A DNA stretch of 64,000 nucleotides from Norana najaformis (GCA_964023275.1 OZ029917.1:30766005-30830004), one strand, 5' to 3'; numbered from the stretch's first letter, positions 1 through 10,675 are shown. A program made the numbers and translations. Notes: generated from the sequence alone by a model not told the origin.

Positions 1-92
1 GTATGCCCACGAGTCTGCTACTGGCGATATTTCTAGTTATATGAACAATGAATTGATTTACTTCTACACAATAAAATTGCATGGCAACTCAC

Positions 93-213
93 TCGACTTC
101 CATGTTCAACAGCTGAACGAATGTGTTAAAGGCTCCACATTCGCAGAGCAGAAAGACGTTGTGTCGGGTGCAGCTGGTATGCTGTTCTTCCGTATAGCAT
201 TCAGCAAATGCAC
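93..213 (-). CDS. STRIP1: STRIP1 coding exon 5
   Basis: Acceptor TTTTGTTATAG lies before base 213 and donor GTGAGT after base 93. The exon completes Gly123 and codes residues 124-162, including CECGAFNTFVQLLNMEV, which matches the conserved NIFLLLEVGTFNALVELLNME block of STRIP proteins. It ends in phase 2, so at least one more exon lies outside the window. Confidence 0.88.
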
Positions 214-3200
214 CTATAACAAAAGCCCAACGCAGCACTTCAATGCTTTCAAACACACAGCTCCAGTTTTCACTGCAGTGCATCTCCAAAATCACAGAAC
301 CCAACTTCTAAATTTGTTCCGTGTTTCCACCTTAGAAGATCGTCATTTCATTCTGTTGTCTCCAACACGCTTTCAGGACCTCAAAGCCATTAACTGATAA
401 TCAATGGTCATTTGCACAGCGCACAAAGACTTATTTAGTCATAAATAAACATCACAAGCCTGTATTCGTTAAAATTATGACACTCCATGACAATCGTTTT
501 CTCTCTAAACTGAATTTTCTTTTCTTTCATTTCTAAACCTGTACTCATTTTGAAATCCATTTTACTTTCTGTAAACGCAAAGACTGATTATGTCTTCTCT
601 GCCATCCACCTTTATTTCTTAATTTAAGTTTTTGTTTAAATATAATCTGCCTTAAAATCCACTTTCTTTTCTAAAACCATCTTCCCTTTGAAATCCACCT
701 GCACCTTTAACTCTATCTGGTTTTCTAAATCCATCTAACCTTGACAGAGGTAGAGCAGTGCACGCACAGCCCTCATTCGCGACTGCCTATCCAAGACTTC
801 AGTCATGTTCAGCAGTCTCATTACGTGTGTGTGTTGGGTGTTTTCATCTGCAGTCATCCACTTCAAATCACTCACTGCAAACATTCACACAAACATGTGA
901 CAAAGAATTTAAATTTGTCTGCCTGACTTCTAGGAAAATATAATACTTTAGCTGCATATTTTCTGAGATAGTTGTTTTTATGTCAAGATATTCTGGAATA
1001 CAGAAGACAGGAAGAAAACCATTGCTAGTGATTGCCGATCACATTTGCTCAAAGACCATGGCCTGGTCAGCCATATGGTTGATCTTGTCAATCCATATCA
1101 ACACCAGCAAATTGGGGTTCCTCTGCCACTGGACCATTTCACTTACAGAGCAACCTTCCTATTCAAATCTGTCCTTATGAACTGAAAGCATCTTCCTTGC
1201 ATAAAACATGTGTGCATAGTTCTTAGGAGTACCATAAATGCTCTGTAATAGTTATTTAAAAGAATGATTTTTGTAAATACATGCAAAATATGATCAGGTA
1301 CAGGAAGAATTAAATGAAGGGGTAGGCTGCAAGAAGGACTCATACTAGCCCCATCCCAGACTACTACTTAACTCCTCAGAAGGGCAGTGAGTTTTGAGTT
1401 TCCTGGTAGAAGGTTAACAGGAATATTTTTCTTATGACTGGCACCAACAACTGTAAAAATGTCTCATAAAACATTTTTTTAGATTAGAAATCAACCTCTG
1501 CATGTTTCATTTTAAAATTTAAAAATGGACATGCAAAACTTCTAAATTTCACATATTAAACCTATAACTGCAGAAGTAACAACTGTCAGGAAATTAAAAG
1601 CCAATAAGACACATGTGCTATAGCTCAAACCATGCTGAAATAAAATTTTGTACCAATATCTGAGTACGTAAGTGCATTTACAAATTTATAGATCTCCATG
1701 TCATACTGAAATTGAACAAAATTAATGTTATCTTTTAGTAAGGTATGAAGATACTAAACAACAGTAATGAATATTGCACTAAATGCCTACACTGGGTGTA
1801 AATATTCCACGAATCACCAAGGCTGCCAACGATGCTAATATGCTGATCAGATACAATATAAATACAAACCTGATACCAACTCCACATTTACAGCTCTAGT
1901 GCCTCAACCCAAACTCTGACTTACAATAGCCAAATGCTGTTTCATCAAAACACTTCTTGTTAACAAAGAGCTCACATTCTTCAGTGTAGCTGTACAGTTC
2001 TGTAAATGAGAAAATGAAAACACAACAATTTAATGAATGAAAGAATGAAACAAGGCAAGGAAGAGATGAGTTTTAAGTTGAGGTCTGAAGGCCAATACTG
2101 TAAGACAGTCAAAGAACCTGGTTGAGTAGAGACGATAGATGTTGGCGATGATCAAAAAGGAAGCAGCTTTACCTACTTAGACCAACTGAAGCTCATACAA
2201 TGATGGATGAAACGAATCAGAAAGAGGATGCACAGTGACTCGAACTGTGGAATGGTAAACGACTGCAAGACCAATGCCTCAGCCAGGGCTGCCGTCAACA
2301 GGCTGCCGGTGAACATCTAAAACGGAGAAGCCTTTGGGAGCCACTCCTAGCCTGATACAGGTCAGTGCATAAGATGTAATCCACTTCACAGTTAGATGAA
2401 AAGAAATGTCCAGACATTCATCAATGGCCACCCATTCAAACACTAACCATAGTTAGTAGTGCTTAACTTTGCTGCACTTGCCTGCATTGTATCACCTGGC
2501 TGTAAAGCTGTGCAAGTTATGTTACCTTCCATTATGTGTGTAATGTTATTGGCAACAGTTAGCATGAATCCCTTTACATGAATGCCTTTGTGCCTTTGTA
2601 CTGTTAGAAGTAAAGCAATCCCTTAAGTTAGCTCCAAGAGGCAGCCATGGATATGAAATGTTAGTGAATTCTTAGCCTTGGCACATCAGGGCAGGTGGCC
2701 AGTCCTCTCCCTTGCTGCCTGATCATACCATTGACAGTGTACTCATTATAGCCGAGTTCACTAGGGAGCACAAGTGGAGCTGAAATCTGGATACAAATTT
2801 CAGCCCTTGCAGGAATCAGAACCTCCAACTTTATGACTGATAGCCCATCATGCTAACCACTAGACTACTGCAACCCTTTGTGCCGTTAAGAGGTTATTTA
2901 AGCAGCTGTCAGGAAAGACTCCACTAGAGAACTTCGGTCATAAAACTTCTTTTAGGAGCATGGTCCAATTACATGGGGTAAAAAGGATGTGCACAAATAA
3001 ACACCTGCCTCCTTTAAATGCCGGACCTAATAAACACTGGTTCTCATCTAGGCACCAGTATGCTAGTGACGGTATTTAGTACCAGTATGTAAGTTATGAT
3101 TTCATCACATGTACATGGCAGACAAAGCTGAGAAAGATGTGCAGCCATGTTTTCAATTAGTAGTATTCATGGTAAAAAGACGCACAAATATGGTATTTTA

Positions 3201-6024
3201 CCAGAGGGTAAGAACAATTTGGGCAAATAAACACTGGCCTCTTAACATCACTCTTCAGTTGCTACTGGGAGATAAAAATGATTCTTACATAAAATGCTGG
3301 GGGTGTTTACAAGAAGTTTTACAGAATTTGCAACTCAATCCTTTGTTCTCTTCCTCTTTGGTTTATGACACCTAAGTCTGTGCTGTGTAGTGCTTCCTGT
3401 GTTCTTCAGCTTCCTCCAAGCTCTCCCAATCACAAAAGTTAATGTCTTGTAAATTAATTTAACTGGTTGTCTTTCAAGCTTTTTCTCTTCCACATCACTA
3501 TATAACTCCTCTGACTGTGTGCTATTTACTACTTGTTGTGTTCTTCAGCTTCCTCCTTCCTTCGTCGCAAAAGTTAGTATCTTCTAAATTACATTAGCTA
3601 TCTTTACCAACCCAGGTTCAGTTTAAAGTTGCGAACCTTCTCCAAAGTGCTTCGTGGTCTAGCAACAAATGTGAATTCACGATGAGGTAGCAGAGACACA
3701 TCCTCCAAAGTTTACTTTGCAATAAACTAACGATTAGTTAGTAGTTATCTAGACATTTGATATAATGCACTGTAAGTACCTCACACCAGTGCTGCCTACA
3801 CTAGCCTATATGATGTTAAATGTCCCAAAATTTCTACAGTTTTCATACAGCAACTTATTGTAAAATGGAAACTGCTTAATGAGAAAATAAACTTGCATAC
3901 CAGCAACTTATTGTAAAACAGAAACTGCTTAATGAGAAAATAAACTTGCATACCAGCAATCTCAGCCTCATATTTGTCTGAATCATCATAGACAAAATCC
4001 AGGTCAGGTGACTCTGATATGCTCTGTTAACAGACGATAAAGAGATGTTGTACCACCAATCGTTTTACACTGTTTTTTCCTGTAATTAACCTAGAAAAAT
4101 ACATTATCTGCCAATGTCTTACTCATAGAGTGTCACCTATACCTTGCCAAATCTACAACCACATAAAAGCAGGTTTTAAGGACATATATGTAAGTAAATA
4201 TGCATGTATGTATCAAGACACTTAATACAGTGTAAAAGACACATTTTAAATTCCTCAAAAAGGTGCTTTACACATGACTATCTCAGTGATCTAACTGATC
4301 TAAACAAATGCATTTTAAGAAGAATTTATGCAGTACAACCTTCTATGCATATAATTCTTTGAAAAGAAACAACTGGTAGAGCTTCATTACTTGGAAATAA
4401 TGGCTTATACTAAATGGAGATGAGGGCTAATAACCAGGACTTCATACGGCACAGCACATTGTATCATCATACAACCTCACATGGATTGATGCAATTGATA
4501 GTTGAAGGAACTGCACAAATTTAACAAAAATATTCACAAAATTCAAGGTGACAGGTCATGTTTCAACCATGTGCAGAGGTTGAAACAAGTGCAGGTGACA
4601 TTGGCAATGCTTTACAGAGTATTCATTATCAAGCAACACTAACAGGTACCACCCAACGTAATGATTTTCACTGTCTGAAAAATTGCTGTGACAAATTATG
4701 TCAACCTTAAAGATTTGGTAAAGTCACAATTCCTTGACAGGAATCAGTGGCTTGATGTCCGCAAACGAGTGTGCTTCTGGATGGAGATTTACCAATACTA
4801 ACATGCCTCGTTCAATGCAATTTCATCCTTGCAGGCCTGCCAAAGTTCCAAATGTCCCAGTTTCAGTTTTTCATCAACTGTGCGACCCCAACCCTAGCCA
4901 ACAGGCCAAAAATATTCACACATATCAAAGTACATGCAAGAAACACTATACTGGCTTCCTGCTGTGGTGCATATCACATTCAAGATCCTCTGGCTGGCAC
5001 AGGCCTCATTTATTGGCAATGCAACAGCATACATCTGGAGCTGTGTTCCAGTTTCGAGACAATTGGGTTGGCAATTATTGCGCTATGCTGCCCACAGGAA
5101 TATGCAAGTTGCCACTCTTCTGTGCTCCAACTGAAGCCCATCGTGCCCTGCTTGCTGTTCATAATGATATCATGCGTTTCACTTAAAATGGTAGAGTGAC
5201 AGCTCTTCTTGTTCTTAACTTGTCTGCTGCTTTTGATACTGTGGACCATTCTTTACTGCTGCGTTGTCTACAGCCCTGACTTTGGGTTTCTGTTTCCTCC
5301 CTGCCTAGTTTGCTACTTATCTTAGTCCATACACTTGGTCAGTGTATGTAAATGGTAATTATTCATCTTGTGCTTTGTTGGGTTCTATGTTTGGTCCTCT
5401 TTTGTTTACATTATACACCACACCATTAGATACATCACTTTATAATCATTAGGATATTATTTGCCCCGGTGGGTAACTCATAAGAGGCAACTTGAAAACT
5501 TTAGTTGGACAAGTTGCTTGACCATTATAGTGAGAAAATGCATGAACACAGCATTTCTTCGTGTTTGGTACCTTATGGGGCCCCATTACACAATAGCTGG
5601 AAGCAATTTGAGATTTTCTGGTGATCGCCTAGGTGAATAAAGTCATAGGTGTTTTTGTGCGAAAATTTTGTAGGGAAATATGACAATATGAAAATTTTAC
5701 AGATCCGAGTCAGTGCACAGCACCCAGAAATGGCCCATACGAGATGTACGATCGCCAGAACGCTGAAAGCTGAAATCGAATACAAATATTGGTAGGTTGC
5801 GACTGCCTGATTGCACGCACAAGTTTAGCAGACAATTGCATACTAACAAAAGAAATATTATTTTAATTTATCGGCTTGAGAGTTTCGATTCCTGGCTCGG
5901 CGGTTTATTTTGATACGATATATGTAATTTGACGTACTTCAGCCTCGCCGCGAGGTCTACGGAGTATTTCGGTGAATTTCGAAAGACCTCTGCGACCCAG
6001 ACCCCCTCCGCCATCGACATCCAT
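93..6024 (-). CDS. STRIP1: STRIP1/FAM40 striatin-interacting protein, 5' five coding exons (gene partial)
   Basis: STRIP proteins are scaffold subunits of the STRIPAK phosphatase-kinase complex, linking striatin/PP2A to Hippo, cytoskeletal and trafficking control. Five exons join in frame on the minus strand: 5938-6024, 3954-4023, 1925-1999, 740-874 and 93-213, giving about 162 N-terminal residues of a family usually near 800. Recognisable blocks are SESPDLDFVYDD (about residues 32-43), ELYSYTEECELFVNKKCF (53-70), HVMRLLNMTEVLD (about 95-107) and NVFLLCECGAFNTFVQLLNME (about 141-161), all collinear with vertebrate STRIP1/2. Every border is GT-AG and every phase matches. The start ATG follows an in-frame TAG 9 bases upstream and opens a Gly/Arg-rich N terminus. 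The donor after base 93 shows that the gene continues beyond the left edge. Invertebrates usually have one STRIP gene, so STRIP1 versus STRIP2 is not a meaningful choice here. Confidence 0.9.
740..874 (-). CDS. STRIP1: STRIP1 coding exon 4
   Basis: Acceptor GTGAATGTTTGCAG and donor GTTAGA bound 135 bases, entering with 1 base carried over and leaving in phase 1. It codes about residues 78-123, including LKWMTADENTQHTHVMRLL and MRAVRALLYLCQG. These align with KKWTELDTNQHRTHAMRLL and KVARAILYVAQG of vertebrate STRIP1. The match runs across both exon joins, which supports the exon model. Confidence 0.88.
1925..1999 (-). CDS. STRIP1: STRIP1 coding exon 3
   Basis: Acceptor CTCATTTACAG and donor GTAAGT bound 75 bases coding about residues 53-78, LYSYTEECELFVNKKCFDE and onward. 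This is the strongly conserved STRIP block LYSYTEGPEFLMNRKCFEE. It enters and leaves in the phase needed by its neighbours. Confidence 0.9.
2695..2880 (-). mobile_element. tRNA-derived SINE (degenerate), STRIP1 intron
   Basis: Read on the minus strand, the segment starts near GGGTTGCAGTAGTCTAGTGG with a tRNA-like A box (TAGTCTAGTGGTTAGC) and about 30 bases later a B-box-like GGAGGTTCTGATTCC at 2813-2827. The spacing is that of a tRNA promoter, but the body does not fold as a clean tRNA. It lies in the intron between exons 2 and 3 of STRIP1. Confidence 0.5.
3848..3953 (-). repeat. 53-bp direct tandem duplication carrying the STRIP1 exon-2 donor
   Basis: Two units, 3848-3900 and 3901-3953, are identical except for two bases (TGG versus CAG after TAAAA). 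On the minus strand each copy supplies GTATGCAAG following TTGCTG, so the intron holds a second copy of the exon-2 5' splice site 53 bases downstream of the first. Confidence 0.9.
3954..4023 (-). CDS. STRIP1: STRIP1 coding exon 2
   Basis: Acceptor TGTTAACAG and donor GTATGCAAG bound 70 bases that start in phase 0 and end in phase 1, coding residues 30-52 (SISESPDLDFVYDDSDKYEA...). This matches the family block SESPDLEFEYADTDKW. The last bases of the exon and its donor are copied 53 bases further into the intron; see the tandem repeat at 3848-3953. Confidence 0.9.
4900..5452 (+). mobile_element. Non-LTR retrotransposon RT fragment (L2/CR1-like), STRIP1 intron
   Basis: Conceptual translation in shifting frames gives consecutive RT blocks: TEAHRALLAVHNDI (about 5131-5172), LLVLNLSAAFDTVDHSLLL (5203-5260, with the first catalytic Asp) and GSMFGPLLFTLYTTPLDTS (5381-5437, the motif before YADD). 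Stops and frameshifts show that it is dead. The left border is uncertain. It sits in the intron between STRIP1 exons 1 and 2, antisense to that gene. Confidence 0.8.
5938..6024 (-). CDS. STRIP1: STRIP1 coding exon 1 (start codon)
   Basis: An ATG at 6024-6022 opens 29 codons (MDVDGGGGLGRRGLSKF...RGEAE) ending at donor GTACGTC in phase 0, exactly what exon 2 needs. An in-frame TAG 9 bases upstream (TAGCTCACAATGG) makes this the first usable ATG. The short Gly/Arg-rich leader fits the variable, low-complexity N terminus of STRIP proteins. The evidence is phase, position and splice site rather than sequence identity. Confidence 0.72.
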
Positions 6025-6173
6025 TGTGAGCTACACCGACAAAAACAATAACCCAACACACTGCCACCAAGGATATATTACAATTTCCTTTCCCTTAATC
6101 TTTCCAATCGCTCCACCTCGACTAAAACGACCACAGATTACATTTCCTACTAATGTTTCTACAGGCTGGCAAG

Positions 6174-6181
6174 TTACGTCA
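6174..6181 (-). promoter_or_regulatory. CRE-like TGACGTAA upstream of STRIP1
   Basis: The plus strand reads TTACGTCA, a CREB/ATF-type half-palindrome, about 150 bases upstream of the STRIP1 start codon. It lies in a pyrimidine-rich stretch without coding signs. No TATA box is evident. A single 8-mer could occur by chance. Confidence 0.25.
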
Positions 6182-6225
6182 TCAACGTACATGTATTTAG
6201 CGCCATCTAGCAGTTGACTATGATA

Positions 6226-6396
6226 GGTACTGGGTTAAGATTTACCCACTGTTACCGAATGGCATGAAATTTTACCCGATCATAGCCCTTGACATAAGTA
6301 GTCGAACGCGCCTATTCTCGACTACTCATGTCAAGGGCTATCATCGGGTAAAACTTCATGCCATTCGGGAACAGTGGGTAAATCTTAACCCGTACC
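6226..6396. repeat. Near-perfect 80-bp inverted repeat (foldback/MITE-like hairpin)
   Basis: The left arm 6226-6305 and right arm 6318-6396 are reverse complements with about four mismatches and one 1-base gap, separated by a 12-base loop (6306-6317). Landmarks are GGGTTAAGATTTACCCACTG on the left and CAGTGGGTAAATCTTAACCC on the right. The arms lie about 200 bases upstream of the STRIP1 start codon. They could be a small foldback transposon or a recent palindromic duplication; I see no clear target-site duplication. Confidence 0.92.
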
Positions 6397-6544
6397 CTCT
6401 GATATTGCCTCTCGCTTTAAGAGTTTTTTCGAAGTATTCTACAAAGCTTAAATCTCCGGTATTCTCCGATGATATCGCATACAACAAGCATGCATAACCG
6501 ATCGAACGCGTGTGTACTGGATATAAGGAGACACGTGTACTCAT

Positions 6545-9110
6545 AATCGTATCCGTAAACTTGAGATTTCTACAGAGCCTAACGAAAGGTAAGTCGCGGG
6601 AAACAGCTTCTTCACAGGCGCTCAGTCAAAACAAAATCGACGGGCAAGAAGGGTTCGGTTCCAGGTCGAGATCCAAGAGTCAGGCAGGCAGACAGTCAGA
6701 CGGCTACGGTGGGTGATATTTGGAATAGGATCTGCAGGATAGATAAGGGTAGTTAGAGGAATCAGGATCTGCGGATGATGAATGTTTCGAGTGAGATTGC
6801 ACAGAGATTGCACAGAGATTGCAGGGAGCGTTGATTGGTGGGTTCGTAGATGGATCAGATAATTGTCGTAATTCTGGTGAGAGTTTATTCCAGGGGGTGG
6901 AACAGCTATAGGTATAGACAGGGCTGGCCTTAGCCTTAGTAAGGCTCCAGGCAAAGTATACATTTTGGCGCCCCCTCGACCTCACCTAATTACAACCATT
7001 TTTAAGTTTTTAATTACGCCATCTAAAACACTATAAATCTGAGGGTCGATATCTGACTTATTACTTCTCAACTCTTGCAAAACAATAAGATCTGCTCAAA
7101 AAGGACCTGTTTCTAAATTGCTTGTTAATGTAATCATAGAAATTATTTTGTGGAAATTGATAAATTTAACATAATTTTTCTGGGAATAAGCGTTTTGCCA
7201 ACCCTTATGCTTTTTGATACTAACTTGAAACTTCTGCTTGCAATTTTTTCTTACGAGATTGTGCATCCCATAATTTCTGACGCTTCATGGGTTTTGGCAT
7301 TATTTCTTGTTATTTTACTTTTATTACATTATCATAAGACCAAAACTATAAATTCTGTATAGTCATCGATATTATAATCTTAAATTAAGCTTTTCACAAA
7401 TTAAGAGAACTCTATTTAAAACTGAAGATTAAACTGCATTTTAAAAAGAATCAAATTTGGCAATACAGTGTCTGCAAAAACAAATACGAAAGGCATGAAT
7501 AACTAGCAATTTTTTCCGAGATCAGTCGCGTTTTTTATCCTAGTGGATGTGTTTTTCTTCGTTTTTCTTGTGTTACACAGTTTTACTCCATCAGTGCGTG
7601 AAAATGCCTATAAATGATAACTTGAAGTGTACAACGTACACACGTAGCCAACTACTAAGCCTGCCGCCTGCGTACGATAGAGCATCCTTGGGCCAACTTT
7701 GGACCGGTACGTTGGTACACATATTGACTCATTAATTTACCAGAAAAACAGCCCAAAGCTGCAGATCCGGGCGCCGACGGAAACCAGCCCCGATGTACAC
7801 AGAATCAGGCTGCTCTGGCATCGGATTCATCTCCAGCAATCGCCCAGTCTCATAACCTTGACCAGACATCTAACACCTGCAGTGGCCGATGCAACACGGC
7901 AAACTGTTCTTATTCGTCTCGCGATTCCCGAGACATGCTGTACAAACGTGGCAGGCGGTTACTGTGTAGGGACCTTGAGCAAGTTCTTCGCTCACTATTT
8001 TATTAGTGACTAAATAACCCCATGTAATAGTCAGATTGCGATTAAGAAAATTTTTAATTCAGATGAAAAATCATTGATTGAATAACATAAAAACATAAAC
8101 TTTTGGGGGAAAATGGCGCCTCTAAATTGTGGTGTTCCAGGCAACTGCCTATGCCTGAGGCCAGCCCTGAGCACAGATAGATTTCCGAATTTTAAGGACG
8201 AGGTGACGGGAGGGCGGAGAAGAGTTAGGGCAAAAAAGGAGCGGGTTGTACGGATTTGTTGGATTGTAAATAACTCACGAAGATAGGAGTGTTGTATTAT
8301 AGTTAGGCCTAAGTGACAGGAATATGTACTCTATTCGTTCAGGCATTTTAAGCCAGTGAAGTGATTTGAGAACAGTAGTGTTCTCAAATTGGTGTTTTTG
8401 GGTTTTGGTGACAGCAAGAACGAGAGCATTCTGGATTTGCTTGAAAGCGGTTTTCTGGGTTGTGTCTATATTCAGGATAAGTGAATTGCAATATTCTAGT
8501 TTTGCATGGACTATGGAAGTGGCGATGGTAGATGCTGTTTCGAGGTCAAGCAAGGGCAGATTCTGCGAAGGTCACAGATGTGCATGAAGCAAGAGCGGGA
8601 TAGATGGGTGATATGATCAGAAAAGGTGAGGTTTTGGTTGAATAATATTGCACCTAAATTGCGGACATGAGAGTTAGTATTAAATGTGTCGGTGGATGCA
8701 TAGTCCAGGCTGAGGGAGATAGAGGGGTCAGAAATTTTCTTGAGGTGGTCACGTTGGCCAGTAATTATGAATTCGGTTTTAGATGGGTTCAGGCACAAGA
8801 GATTAGACGTGATCCAGGAAGAGATTTGTTTAACCACACGAAGAAGATGATCCATATGGTCGTTTAAACAATTCGGAGGGAAAGAGATGAATAATTGGGT
8901 GTCGTCAGCGTACAGGTGATGGTCAACTAAAGAATCTTTAACGAGTGAACTGAAGGGGGTAGCGTAGAGTATAAACAGAAGAGGTCCAAGAACGGAGCCT
9001 TGTGGAACTCCGCAAGTGAGAGATGGCCTCGTATTTTACTCAGAGTTCGACAAATGGATAGAGATTGGTACCACTTCCGATCGCAGTGGAAGATCGCGTA
9101 TTGCAGCTAA
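6545..9110 (-). mobile_element. CR1-like LINE copy A, 5'-truncated, interrupted by a hAT element
   Basis: The 3' end is at about 6545-6600: minus strand GCTCTGTAGAAATCTCAAG followed by a short TTACG-type tail. Moving 5', translation gives the C-terminal domain, then after the hAT insertion (6919-8169) LHWLKMPERIEY, HITHLSRSCFMHICDLRRIC, LGAILFNQNLTFSDH, the catalytic block HHLYADDTQLFISF (about 8880-8921) and CGVPQGSVLGPLLFILYATP (about 8961-9020). The element fades near 9110 and the endonuclease is missing. Frameshifts and stops show that it is inactive. Copies B, C and D carry the same 3' end. Confidence 0.88.
6919..8169. mobile_element. Non-autonomous hAT-like DNA transposon inserted in LINE copy A
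   Basis: The 1251-bp element begins CAGGGCTGGCCTTAGCC and ends with the reverse complement of CAGGGCTGGCCTCAGGC, so the terminal inverted repeats match for about 12 bases and remain similar further in (GGCGCC near each end). The flanks are GGTATAGA (6911-6918) and AGCACAGA (8170-8177), a decayed 8-bp duplication; the empty site in LINE copy B reads GCTATGGA there. CAGGG termini with 8-bp duplications are typical of hAT elements. There is no transposase. The interior carries an ORF (7547-7735) with YTRSQLLSLPPAYDRASLG followed in another frame by CRSGRRRKPAP, resembling the leader of CR1/L2-type polyproteins, and a SINE-like core (ACCTTGAGCAAGT) near 7971. Confidence 0.85.
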
Positions 9111-9279
9111 GTGATAATTTATGTTCTGAAAATTGATTGCTAAGTTATTGCTAAATTGATTGTTAAGTGGAAGAAAGTGCCTAAGTTAAACGAAATAATT
9201 TTGTATTTTGTCGCCCTCTTTGCCGCCCCATGCACAATGCCACCCGGGGCAGCCGCACCACTTGCTCCCTTAGCTAAGC

Positions 9280-10440
9280 ATTTGTCACTGTATAGCATGA
9301 TAGAATATTGACAGCGATGCAACATGCAGGAATACCAAAAAAACCTGATCAAATTCGTACAAGAGACATACCGAAAATCTTCGAGCGCAATCAAAATAGA
9401 CACAGATCATGGAATACTTCCAGACGAAAACACAGGGATGTCAGGGATGCATCTTATTACCATACCTATTCCACTTAATATTATGAGTAGTAATGGCACT
9501 TAACGTCAATAACACCGAGGCAGGAATCACACTAAAATGGAAATCAAGTGAATAATCTTCGATTTGCTGACATTGACCTCCTCTCTAGAAACGGAACAGA
9601 ATTAAAATATATTACGACACAGAAAGACAACACCAGTAGACGATTCGGATTAATGATTAATTCAGAGATAAATAAAAACAAAGGTTATCGAAAAACCAGA
9701 GATGCCACTGAACATCAGCATCCAAGAAGTACCTACTGAACACCTCATTAGGAAGGAAATCTAAGATATGACGAAGCAGACACAACAAGAAGATAAAGGC
9801 AACAATAATTATATAAAACGATGATGCAACAAATTTTTTTCATATGGATCAATTATGTATGTAAATTGCAGTAGAAGAGTTAGAAACCAGGATGAAAAAA
9901 GAATCCTAACAGAAATGAACTGGCCACGGAAAACTGCAGGAATCTCAAGACTACAATAAATTAGAAAGAATGAAATAAGACAATCCTTAGATATGCGGAC
10001 AACTCTATTAAATGAAGTCGTTCAACCTAGACTCCGAAATTTGGTCATGTGGAAAGATTGCCAGCTGACCGAATCCCACACAATGCATTACATGCAAAAT
10101 ACGAAGTTATTATTATTTTAGCATTTATTAAGCGCCACTATCTAATGACTAGGCATCAATTGTCAGTGAAGGACTTGCTCTGGGCCCGTACACCGTAACT
10201 GTCTCAAGGGTGGCTCGAACCCATAGGTTCGCATGCAAGACGAGCGCTCTAACCATTCGGCTACCGTGCCCCCGCGAAGGAATATAAAGGAAGACCACGC
10301 CTTTACTGTGCAGAAAAAATGAACAAGGACACAACAGGACTTGGACTGAACATGAAAACAGCATTGAATTCGACAAATGACCGAAAAGAGCGAAGCTGGC
10401 TTTAGGAACTGCTGAGGATGATGACGATGATGATAATTGC
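9280..10440 (+). mobile_element. L1/RTE-type LINE RT fragment, split by a SINE
   Basis: Frames shift repeatedly, but the order of blocks is that of a non-LTR RT: NLIKFVQETYRKSSSAIK (about 9339-9392), CQGCILLPYLF (about 9438-9470), VNNLRFADIDLL (about 9547-9582, the FADD catalytic block with one Asp lost), NTSRRFGLMIN (about 9630-9662) and NWPRKTAGISRLQ (about 9919-9957). After the SINE the sequence resumes with MKTALNSTNDRKERSWL (about 10351-10401). This RT (FADD box, GVRQGC-like block) is a different lineage from the YADD CR1-like copies nearby. Confidence 0.78.
10105..10275 (-). mobile_element. tRNA-derived SINE inserted in the 9.3-10.4 kb LINE
   Basis: On the minus strand the head reads GGGCACGGTAGCCGAATGG with an A box (TAGCCGAATGG, 10253-10263) and a B box (GGTTCGAGCCA, 10211-10221). 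The tRNA-like part has a TGC triplet in anticodon position. The tail reads GGCGCTTAATAAATGC followed by A/T-rich AATAATAATAA. CGAAG on both sides (plus strand near 10101 and 10275) may be the target duplication. Confidence 0.8.
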
Positions 10441-10675
10441 TTGTGCCACCTTCTTGCTAAGAACCATCGCTATACTTCCTCTCGCGATTAGTTGTCTTCT
10501 CTTGCTGATGTTAGAACTTCGTCCCGAGTATAGGCCTAATAGAATTCCGCCTGCCAACACCATCTTGTCTCGCCAAGTCCTGTAATGTCCCATCCGTATC
10601 TTTATAACTCTAACGCGGACCTTGTTTAACCGGGCAGCGTCAAAGTTGATATGTCTTTTCGTGCCTTTGGCCACG

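Noticed and set aside
41-397. Plus-strand ORF of 118 codons at the left edge
   Set aside because: It is antisense to STRIP1 exon 5 (93-213), whose protein match is clear, and shows no family motif of its own.
980-1180. Possible extra exon of STRIP1 (minus-strand string WIDKINHMADQAM)
   Set aside because: Exons 3, 4 and 5 already join in phase and cover the family sequence without a gap, and this segment has no matching STRIP block.
9190-9290. Second hAT terminus (GCCGCCCC...GGGGCAGCC)
   Set aside because: The style resembles hAT ends, but no paired terminus or target duplication could be found.
10196-10272. tRNA-Ala gene on the minus strand
   Set aside because: A and B boxes and a TGC triplet are present, but the arms do not pair well and a SINE body and tail follow; it is a tRNA-derived SINE.
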